Of a stretch of DNA of 8,251 bases, positions 1 to 5,139 are shown one piece after another. Both the position numbers and the translations under genes were made by a program. How positions within the stretch are numbered: position 1 is the stretch's first letter; each line of letters starts with the position of its first letter. Source of the DNA: Chloroflexota bacterium (GTDB lineage Bacteria; Chloroflexota; Chloroflexia; Thermomicrobiales; UBA6265); NCBI GenBank assembly GCA_023392645.1, contig JAEVYR010000277.1, positions 1 through 8,251 of the forward strand, in the 5' to 3' direction. Below the pieces are notes generated by a model. It ran no database searches. It was not told where the DNA came from and saw nothing but the letters and a program-made list of their open reading frames with translations.

Positions 1-311
1 ATCGAGAAGAGCGCGTCCACGCCCGCCAGCGCGGTGGCGATGACCGGCACGCCGATGACAGGCAACGGGGTGGCCGAGGCGATCATGCCGGGCAGGTGTG
101 CCGCCCCACCGGCGCCGGCGACGATGACACGCACGCCCCGGCCGGCCGCCTCCCGCGCGTAGGCGAACATTTCATCGGGCGTGCGATGCGCGCTGAGGAT
201 ACGCACTTCGCTCGGGACATCGAACTCGTCGAGCACATCGATCGCGGCCTGCATCGTCGGCAGGTCCGAATCGCTGCCCATCACGACGCCGACGATTGCC
301 TGACCACTCAT
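1..311 (-). CDS. purE: PurE, N5-carboxyaminoimidazole ribonucleotide mutase (partial, C-terminus off the left edge)
   Basis: This is the class I PurE mutase, a cytoplasmic enzyme that moves the carboxylate of N5-CAIR to carbon 4 to give CAIR in purine synthesis. The 103 visible residues carry the family signatures in order: MGSDSDLPTM (residues 11-20) for the phosphate site, the SAHRTP loop (40-45) with the catalytic histidine, and AGAGGAAHLPGM (65-76), followed by TPLPVIGVPV. Full-length PurE is about 160 residues, so roughly the last third is missing. The ATG at 311 overlaps the purK stop as ATGA, and a purine-rich stretch (GGAAGGGGGACGAGG) just upstream inside purK can act as the ribosome site, so translation is probably coupled. 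The PurK partner supports the class I (bacterial mutase) assignment over the class II carboxylase. Identification is secure. Confidence 0.97.
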   Translation of the reverse strand, partial: MSGQAIVGVVMGSDSDLPTMQAAIDVLDEFDVPSEVRILSAHRTPDEMFAYAREAAGRGVRVIVAGAGGAAHLPGMIASATPLPVIGVPVIATALAGVDALFS

Positions 312-1453
312 GCCTCGTCCCCCTTCCCGAACATCAGCGCCGACCATGCCGCGGTCGCCATCCGCTCGGCGTCCGCCGCGGCATCCGCGCGGGCGGTGAC
401 GTGCCCGATCTTGCGACCCGGCCGGCTCTCCTTGCCGTACCAGTGAACATGCGCGCCGGAGCACGCGAGCGCGTGCGGGATACGCGCGAAAGGGTCGCCG
501 CCATCGGCCGGGCCGAGCAGGTTGCGGGTGACAACCGCCGGAGCGACCATCGCCGTTGCGCCCAGCGGCCAGTCGAGCACCGCGCGCAGGTGCTGCTCGA
601 ACTGGGACACCTCGGCGCCCTCGATCGTCCAGTGGCCTGAGTTGTGCGGCCGGGGAGCCAGCTCGTTGATCAGGACGCGCTCCCCGACGACGAAGAACTC
701 GATCGCGAGCATTCCGGTCGCGCCGATGCGCTCGGCGATCCGGACCGCGATGTCTTCGGCCTTGCGCGAGACCTCCGGGCCGAACCGCGCCGGCACGTGC
801 AGCTCGTGGCATATGCCGTCGCGCTGCACCGTCTCGGTGGCGGGGTACACGCGGTGGTCGCCGGACGGATTTCGAGCGACCAGCACCGCCAGCTCTCCGT
901 CAAGCGGTTGAAAAGCCTCGGCAAGCAGCTCCGTGCCGCTCTCGCGCGTCCCGGCGATAACCTCGGCGGCGGCATCGCGGTCCTCGACAACCCAAACCCC
1001 GCGACCGTCGTAGCCGCCGCGCACGGCCTTGAGCACGACCGGCCAGCCATGCTCGCCGGCGAAGCGATCGAGATCGGCCTGGTCGCCGATCGGTGCCCAG
1101 GCCGGCCCCGGCAAGCCGGCGTCGGTCACCATCTGCCGTTGCAGGCGCTTGTTCTGGGCCAGCCGCATCTCGTCGGGCGGCGGCTGCACGTGGTGCCCCT
1201 CGGCCACGAGCGCGTCGAGCAGGTCGGGATCGACGAGCTCGTGATCGAAGGTGACCACATCGACGCGGGCAGCCAGCTCCCGGATACGCTCCGGATCATC
1301 GGGTGGGCCCACGACGACATTCGGGACGACTTGCGCCGCGCCGTCGTCGGCCGACGCCGCCAGCAGCGTGAGCTCGATCCCGAGCGGGATGGCGGCCTGC
1401 GCCATCATCCGCGCGAGCTGACCGGCACCGACGATGCCAACCCGATATCTCAT
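308..1453 (-). CDS. purK: PurK, N5-carboxyaminoimidazole ribonucleotide synthase
   Basis: PurK is an ATP-grasp enzyme that joins AIR and bicarbonate using ATP to make N5-CAIR, the substrate of the PurE encoded directly downstream. With the start at 1453 the protein has 381 residues, normal for the family. Visible motifs are the nucleotide-fold loop GAGQLARM (residues 9-16), VTFDHE (about 67-72; TFDHE is the form I associate with actinobacterial PurK, while many others have TFEFE), the ATP-grasp loop LKAVRGGYDGRG (about 141-152), the metal/ATP site NELAPRPHNSG (263-273), and a late RPGRKIGHVT segment. A longer form beginning at GTG 1480 would add nine residues and overlap the upstream stop. 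The ATG at 1453 is preferred because GGGAGAG lies seven bases before it and the protein then begins at the usual MRYRVGIVGAG. It is probably co-transcribed with the YtxH-like gene upstream. Confidence 0.97.
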   Translation of the reverse strand: MRYRVGIVGAGQLARMMAQAAIPLGIELTLLAASADDGAAQVVPNVVVGPPDDPERIRELAARVDVVTFDHELVDPDLLDALVAEGHHVQPPPDEMRLAQNKRLQRQMVTDAGLPGPAWAPIGDQADLDRFAGEHGWPVVLKAVRGGYDGRGVWVVEDRDAAAEVIAGTRESGTELLAEAFQPLDGELAVLVARNPSGDHRVYPATETVQRDGICHELHVPARFGPEVSRKAEDIAVRIAERIGATGMLAIEFFVVGERVLINELAPRPHNSGHWTIEGAEVSQFEQHLRAVLDWPLGATAMVAPAVVTRNLLGPADGGDPFARIPHALACSGAHVHWYGKESRPGRKIGHVTARADAAADAERMATAAWSALMFGKGDEA

Positions 1454-1460
1454 CGCGGCG

Positions 1461-1467
1461 CTCTCCC
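1461..1467 (-). promoter_or_regulatory. Ribosome binding site that fixes the purK start
   Basis: On the minus strand GGGAGAG stands seven bases before the ATG at 1453. No comparable site precedes the alternative GTG at 1480, which lies inside the end of the upstream YtxH-like gene. This supports the shorter purK reading. Confidence 0.7.
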
Positions 1468-1472
1468 GGCAG

Positions 1473-1706
1473 TCAGGCACGCTCGCTGAGCGCGTTGGGG
1501 TCGCCGACCGCGGTCCGGAACCGCTCGCGGAAGTGTTCCTTGGCGGCGGCCTCGGCGGCGTCGCCGGAGGCCTTCGCCTCCTGCACGGTCAATCGGACGT
1601 TGCTCTGCAGCTCCTGGCCGCTCTGGGGCGCCATCAGCGAGCTGATCGCCGCGCCAACGGCGGCGCCGAGCGCCCCGCCGACCACGAATGAAACGAGCTT
1701 GTTCAT
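1473..1706 (-). CDS. YtxH-like small protein
   Basis: This 77-residue protein resembles the YtxH family, small general-stress or envelope-associated proteins of unknown biochemical role. Residues 1-24 form a glycine/alanine-rich hydrophobic stretch (VVGGALGAAVGAAISSLMAP) that can be a membrane segment. It is followed by the family's typical AP-x-SG-x-E motif (APQSGQEL, about 26-33) and a charged, probably helical tail. The ATG at 1706 is preceded by AGGAAGGA with a seven-base gap, a strong ribosome site. It lies 55 bases downstream of the repeat protein, and its TGA is 19 bases before the purK ATG, so the genes probably share a transcript. Two envelope-type genes ahead of purK is an unusual order; a functional link to purine synthesis is not implied. 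The family call rests on the motif and composition. Confidence 0.72.
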   Translation of the reverse strand: MNKLVSFVVGGALGAAVGAAISSLMAPQSGQELQSNVRLTVQEAKASGDAAEAAAKEHFRERFRTAVGDPNALSERA

Positions 1707-1761
1707 CGATGCATCCTTCCTGATCGCGAGCCCCGCAGGGAGACCATCCTCATCGCGCGTC

Positions 1762-2367
1762 CTAAAACAGCCTGCGGAGCAGGCCGCGAAGCACGAGCAG
1801 CACCGTCGCGATGCCCGCGCCCAGCGCGAAGGCGGCCGGCGCGTCGAAGGTCACCCGCACGTCGCCCTCGGCCGCCACGTCGCCCGCGAACAGGAAGGTC
1901 GCCTTGACGTCGCCGCCGGCCTTGACCGACCCGGTCGTCAGCATCCCGGCCGCGACATCCTGCTCGGCCGTCATCTCGCCGGCCGTCGCCACCACCGCCC
2001 GGCTGCGCGACAATCGCATCTGCTCGGCGTTGGCGACGACCGCGGAGGACGATTGCAGCACGATCCGTTCACCGGACGCCGTCAGGCTGCCCGAGTTCTG
2101 CATCTGCAGCGAGCGGGCCGACAGCGACCGCGCGCCGGAGTTCAGCATCGAGACGCGCTCGCCCTCGACCTTCTCCGCGCCGGAGCGCTCCATCGTGACG
2201 ATGTTGCTGGATATGTCGCCAGCATCGCGCCGAAGCAGCTCGCTCGCCGCGTTCGGGTGCTTTTCCGGGCCGGTCTTGACCACACTCACCGGAATCGTGT
2301 CGGACACGGTCGAAAACTGGCCGTCCTGGTCTTCGGTGACCGATTCGCCGGTATGTTCGGTTGCCAT
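1762..2367 (-). CDS. Hypothetical protein: 15-residue repeats with a C-terminal membrane anchor
   Basis: I do not recognise a named family. The 201-residue product has three parts. Residues 1-41 are polar and probably disordered. Residues 57-147 contain six near-continuous 15-residue units (a weaker one may begin at 42), with a hydrophobic residue at unit position 1, M or L at position 3, S at position 6 and G or A at position 13; examples begin VTMERSGAEK, VSMLNSGARS, LQMQNSGSLT. Two looser glycine-rich units follow (about 148-176). Residues 177-197 form a hydrophobic helix ending in RGLLRRLF, which looks like a tail anchor with positive residues on the cytoplasmic side. There is no N-terminal signal peptide. 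Regular short units of this kind suggest a beta-solenoid, loosely like the bactofilins, but this is inference. The ATG at 2367 follows AGGGAGAT by five bases. Confidence 0.75.
   Translation of the reverse strand: MATEHTGESVTEDQDGQFSTVSDTIPVSVVKTGPEKHPNAASELLRRDAGDISSNIVTMERSGAEKVEGERVSMLNSGARSLSARSLQMQNSGSLTASGERIVLQSSSAVVANAEQMRLSRSRAVVATAGEMTAEQDVAAGMLTTGSVKAGGDVKATFLFAGDVAAEGDVRVTFDAPAAFALGAGIATVLLVLRGLLRRLF
1927..2199 (-). repeat. Protein-level tandem repeat, six units of 15 residues (45 bases)
   Basis: Six in-register units start at residues 57, 72, 87, 102, 117 and 132 of the membrane-anchored protein; the last is 16 residues long before the register loosens. The match is in residue pattern (hydrophobic 1 and 3, serine 6, small residue 13). 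The DNA copies have drifted and are not near-identical, so this is an old structural repeat, not a recent tandem duplication. Confidence 0.7.
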
Positions 2368-2461
2368 GGCTGATCTCCCTGGTCGACGGTCGCGCGGTCC
2401 CGCCGCCGCACGCCGATACGCGCCGCCGGCCGTGCCGTCGACGCATCATCGCATCGCCAGA

Positions 2462-2470
2462 AGTGTACCA
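2462..2470 (-). promoter_or_regulatory. Candidate extended -10 promoter for the repeat protein-ytxH-purK-purE transcript
   Basis: On the minus strand the sequence TGGTACACT matches the extended -10 pattern TGnTAnnnT. No clear -35 box is found 16-18 bases upstream, which extended -10 promoters can tolerate. Transcription would begin about 85-90 bases before the ATG at 2367. In GC-rich DNA this is suggestive only. Confidence 0.35.
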
Positions 2471-2557
2471 GCCGGGTATGGCGTCCCATCCCTCGCCCGA
2501 CAGTCCGGGAGGCGAGTATCCTCATGCCGAGACGCCCGGCCGGCGCCACCGGATCGC

Positions 2558-2564
2558 GAAAGGA
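2558..2564 (+). promoter_or_regulatory. Ribosome binding site that fixes the phosphodiesterase start
   Basis: GAAAGGA stands seven bases before the ATG at 2572. It supports this start over the in-frame ATG at 2524, whose 16 added residues (rich in R, P and G) do not look like part of the enzyme. Confidence 0.7.
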
Positions 2565-2571
2565 CTCGCAC

Positions 2572-3309
2572 ATGCCCCACTACCATCCCGCCCTCCCCGA
2601 TCACCGTCCCTTCGTTGTGGGGCACCGGGCCGGCAATCACATCCCCAAGGCCGAGCGGGCGGTGCGGCGCGGGGTCGACATGCTGGAGGCCGACGTCTGG
2701 CGCTACCGCAAGCAGCTGGAGGTGCGACACCTCAAGACGCTCGGCCCGCTGCCGATCCTGTGGGACCGCTGGGAGCTGGCGCCGGGGTGGACGCCCCGCC
2801 TGCACGTCGACGAGCTGCTCGACGCCACGCCGGACGATATTCCGGTGATGTTCGACCTCAAGGGCGAGGACCCGCACCTGCCGATCAGCATCGTCCGCAC
2901 AATGCGGGAGAACTTTCCCGACCGCCCGATCATCATGTGCACCCGCTTCTGGATCCAGCTCGACCGCATCGCTCGCGAACCCGATATCACGCGAATCTAC
3001 TCGGTCGGTGACCAGAAGGAGCGCAACGGCATCTTCGGCCGGCTCGAAACGCTGGAGTACCCGGCGGTATCGATCCACAAGAACCTGGTCAATCCGAGCC
3101 TGATGCGCCGGTTCGACGACGTCGGCGCGGTGGTGATGGCGTGGGGCGCGACAACGCGTGACGAGGCGGACCTGCTGCTGAGCCTCGGCGTCGACGGGCT
3201 GACCGTCAGCGAGGGCGCGCTGCAGAACTGGCTGCTTGCCGAGCGCCAGGGTCGCAACGGCACCGCCACTCCCGGCATCCGGGTCGCACACTCCGAGGAG
3301 ACACCATGA
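2572..3309 (+). CDS. Glycerophosphodiester phosphodiesterase family protein
   Basis: The 245-residue protein belongs to the PLC-like/GDPD TIM-barrel superfamily, whose members hydrolyse glycerophosphodiesters to glycerol 3-phosphate and an alcohol. The expected active-site set is present: the catalytic HR pair (H18-R19) after strand 1 (FVVGHRAG), the metal ligands in EAD (E39, D41), a second histidine (H53, in VRHLKTLG), and the acidic FDLKG segment (D95, K97). A late VDGLTVSEG matches the family's closing barrel strand. It departs from the textbook form: HRG is HRA, the ENT motif is missing, and the usual HD after the second histidine is HL, so the substrate is uncertain. There is no signal peptide, which implies a cytoplasmic enzyme acting on released lipid head groups or another diester. 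Its TGA overlaps the next ATG as ATGA. Confidence 0.85.
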   Translation: MPHYHPALPDHRPFVVGHRAGNHIPKAERAVRRGVDMLEADVWRYRKQLEVRHLKTLGPLPILWDRWELAPGWTPRLHVDELLDATPDDIPVMFDLKGEDPHLPISIVRTMRENFPDRPIIMCTRFWIQLDRIAREPDITRIYSVGDQKERNGIFGRLETLEYPAVSIHKNLVNPSLMRRFDDVGAVVMAWGATTRDEADLLLSLGVDGLTVSEGALQNWLLAERQGRNGTATPGIRVAHSEETP

Positions 3310-3920
3310 CTGACCACAAGACCGTCGGTATCCTGCTGTTCGATGACGTCGAGGTGTTGGACGCGTTCGGCCCATTCGAGGTCTTCTCGGTGGCGCAGAC
3401 GGCCAATCCCGACGATCTCGGCGGCGAGCTCTTCACGGTGCTCACGATTTCCGAGACCGGCGCGCCGGTGCGGACCCGGGGCGGCCTGACGGTCACACCC
3501 CACCATGGATTCGCAGATCACCCGCCGCTGGACATCCTGCTCGTGCCCGGCGGCTACGGCACCCGCGCGCAGGTGAGCAACGCGGCCGTGCTGGACTGGC
3601 TGCGATCCCGCGCCGCTGAGGCGGAGCTCCGCACCAGCGTCTGCACCGGCGCGTTCCTGCTGGCCGAGATCGGGCTGCTGGACGGCCGCGCCGCCACCAC
3701 GCACTGGGGTTCGATCGACCGGTTGCGGAAGGGGTATCGCGACATCGAGGTCCACGAGGATGTCCGGTTCGTCGACGAAGGCACCGTCATGACGTCGGCC
3801 GGTATCTCCGCCGGCATCGACATGGCGCTTCACGTTGTCGCCCGGCTGCACGGCGCGGACGCCGCGCGCGCCACCGCCCGCCACATGGAGTACGACTGGC
3901 GGCCATCTGAGCCGGGGTGA
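3306..3920 (+). CDS. DJ-1/PfpI family protein, isonitrile hydratase-like
   Basis: This 204-residue protein is a single class I glutamine amidotransferase-like domain of the DJ-1/PfpI superfamily, with no AraC-type DNA-binding domain attached. The nucleophile elbow SVCTGAFLLA places the reactive cysteine at residue 113, followed by T114. The N-terminal FDDVEVLDAFGPFEVF carries D19 where Pseudomonas isonitrile hydratase has its functional aspartate. LLDGRAATTHW (about 124-134) and TSAGISAGIDMALH (163-176) are also typical of that group. Isonitrile hydratase adds water to isocyanides to form N-formamides, but close relatives include regulators and proteins of unknown activity, so the reaction is inferred. 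The start overlaps the phosphodiesterase stop as ATGA and GAGGAG lies five bases upstream, so the pair is translationally coupled. Confidence 0.85.
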   Translation: MTDHKTVGILLFDDVEVLDAFGPFEVFSVAQTANPDDLGGELFTVLTISETGAPVRTRGGLTVTPHHGFADHPPLDILLVPGGYGTRAQVSNAAVLDWLRSRAAEAELRTSVCTGAFLLAEIGLLDGRAATTHWGSIDRLRKGYRDIEVHEDVRFVDEGTVMTSAGISAGIDMALHVVARLHGADAARATARHMEYDWRPSEPG

Positions 3921-3946
3921 GCGCGACGCGGAATCTTCGGAGCCGA

Positions 3947-4020
3947 GCGCTTCGCGCACCCGGGCATCTCAGCCCGGGTCTAAGGATTGACGGCTTCGGG
4001 CACCGTCCCAACAGGCCGTC
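3947..4020. terminator. Hairpin cluster between convergent genes, probable bidirectional terminator
   Basis: The 124 bases between the DJ-1/PfpI-family stop and the homoserine dehydrogenase stop contain no gene. They hold a short hairpin GCGC-TTC-GCGC (3947-3957), directly followed by an 8-base perfect stem ACCCGGGC/GCCCGGGT around ATCTCA (3958-3979), then GACGG (3989-3993) facing CCGTC (4003-4007), with a further GCCGTC at 4015-4020. No T-run follows the main stem on either strand, so it is not a classical intrinsic terminator. Its position at the meeting point of two operons is the main argument for termination. Confidence 0.5.
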
Positions 4021-4044
4021 GACGGGCGATTCACACCACCACGT

Positions 4045-5139
4045 TCACCCCAGCAGCGGCGCGAGTCGAAGCAGGTCGCCGGTCATGCCGGCGGCGGTGA
4101 CGGCCGCTCCGGCGCCCGGACCCGACACCACGGTCGGGTGCGCGTCGTAGCGCTTCGTCCGGAACGAAACCACGTTCTCGGGCCCGGTGGCCGCGCCCAG
4201 CACGGTGCTCGCCGGCACCGCCTGGAGCCCCACCTTGACCTCGCCGCCACCCTTCACCGACGCGACGTACTTCAGCACGCCCCCCTCGGCGATGGCATCG
4301 TCCGACAGCTCGGCGATCTCGGCATTCATGCCCTCGATGCCATCGAGGAACGCGTCGATGCTTCCGCCGGCAAGCGCGTCCGGAACGAACGAGCGGACAT
4401 CGATCGTGTCGAGATCGACGTCGATGCCGCAGCTTCGCGCAAGGATGAGCGCCTTGCGGGCGACATCGAGCCCGCTGAGGTCGTCGCGCGGGTCCGGCTC
4501 GGTGAATCCAGCCTCCTTCGCCGCGCGAACCGCGCTGGCGAATGGCGTGCCGGAGGCGACGTCGGAGAAGATCGCGCCGAACGTGCCCGAGAGCATGCCG
4601 GCGATCTCCAGCGCTGTGTCGCCGGTGTCGAGCAGCGTGTGCAGCGTCGAAATCACCGGCAGGCCGGCGCCCACCGTCGCTTCGTAGCGCAGGTGCCCAT
4701 GCGATTGCGCATGCGACCACAGCACCTGGCCGCGGGGATCGCGCGCGGGCAGCGCCAGCGGCGCCTTGTTGGACAGCACGACGCCGGCGCCCTGCTCCAG
4801 CGCGAGCGCGTCGTAGGTCGCGGTCTCGTCGCCGGCGGCAGCATCCATCACCACGGTATGCCCGTCCGAGGCCGCCTGGTGAATGACGGCATCCCATGCC
4901 ATCACCCGCTCGGGGCGGTCGCCGTTCTCCCGGCGCGAGGCGGCGTGCCGGCGAAGGTCATCGTCGGCGATGCCGCGCTCGGTATCGACCTGAACCGCGC
5001 CTTCGCGGCCGCCGAGGGCGACCACCGAGACATCGACGCGCAGGCGGTCGCGCCACATCGCGCGGTGCGCGGCGATCTGCTCGAGGACCGCTCCGCCAAC
5101 CGTGCCATAGCCGATCTGAACGACGCGCAGGTGTTTCAT
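4045..5139 (-). CDS. hom: Homoserine dehydrogenase, ThrA/Hom6 type, without aspartokinase or ACT domain
   Basis: The enzyme reduces aspartate 4-semialdehyde to homoserine with NAD(P)H, the branch leading to threonine and methionine. It has 364 residues and is cytoplasmic. Visible motifs are the Rossmann loop GYGTVGGAV (10-18), SNKAPLA (123-129) with the lysine equivalent to yeast K117, YEATVGAGLPVI (152-163), and GMLSGTFGAIFS (181-192). EPDPRDDLSGLDVARK (214-229) follows; E214, D225 and K229 match yeast Hom6 E208, D219 and K223. The EPDPRDD form is that of the bifunctional E. coli ThrA and of yeast Hom6. The common monofunctional bacterial enzyme is longer and has a C-terminal ACT domain; here the protein stops after GPGAGAAVTAAG and the closing helix, so threonine feedback through ACT is not expected. 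The ATG at 5139 overlaps the upstream TGA, with AGGAG eleven bases before it. Confidence 0.94.
   Translation of the reverse strand: MKHLRVVQIGYGTVGGAVLEQIAAHRAMWRDRLRVDVSVVALGGREGAVQVDTERGIADDDLRRHAASRRENGDRPERVMAWDAVIHQAASDGHTVVMDAAAGDETATYDALALEQGAGVVLSNKAPLALPARDPRGQVLWSHAQSHGHLRYEATVGAGLPVISTLHTLLDTGDTALEIAGMLSGTFGAIFSDVASGTPFASAVRAAKEAGFTEPDPRDDLSGLDVARKALILARSCGIDVDLDTIDVRSFVPDALAGGSIDAFLDGIEGMNAEIAELSDDAIAEGGVLKYVASVKGGGEVKVGLQAVPASTVLGAATGPENVVSFRTKRYDAHPTVVSGPGAGAAVTAAGMTGDLLRLAPLLG

Larger units (their letters stand above)
2368..2571. other. Divergent intergenic region, 204 bases
   Basis: This gap separates the start of the repeat-protein gene (minus) from the start of the phosphodiesterase gene (plus), so it must hold promoters for both. 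On the minus strand an extended -10 box is visible. On the plus strand the best candidate is weak: TCGCCA (2454-2459), a 17-base gap, then TATGGC (2477-2482). A perfect 8-base inverted repeat, GTCGACGG (2382-2389) and CCGTCGAC (2435-2442), lies in the leader of the minus-strand gene. An in-frame ATG at 2524 could extend the phosphodiesterase by 16 residues but lacks a good ribosome site. No small gene is convincing here. Confidence 0.6.

Noticed and set aside
644..1489. Long plus-strand reading frame (281 codons) opposite purK
   Set aside because: It lies antisense to a confidently identified purK. Its product is an R/G/H/L-rich shadow of the GC-rich codons with no recognisable motif.
1495..2848. 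Long plus-strand frames across the ytxH-like and repeat-protein genes and into the phosphodiesterase
   Set aside because: They run through genes on the other strand and through the divergent promoter region. The composition (S, R, P, A) is typical of GC-rich shadow frames. The minus-strand genes have better ribosome sites and coherent domains.
2446..3375. Minus-strand frame of 309 codons opposite the phosphodiesterase
   Set aside because: The plus-strand product has the full set of phosphodiesterase active-site residues, while the antisense product has no motif.
3958..3979. Classical rho-independent terminator
   Set aside because: The stem is good but no T-run follows it on either strand. 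It is therefore recorded only as a probable, atypical terminator region.
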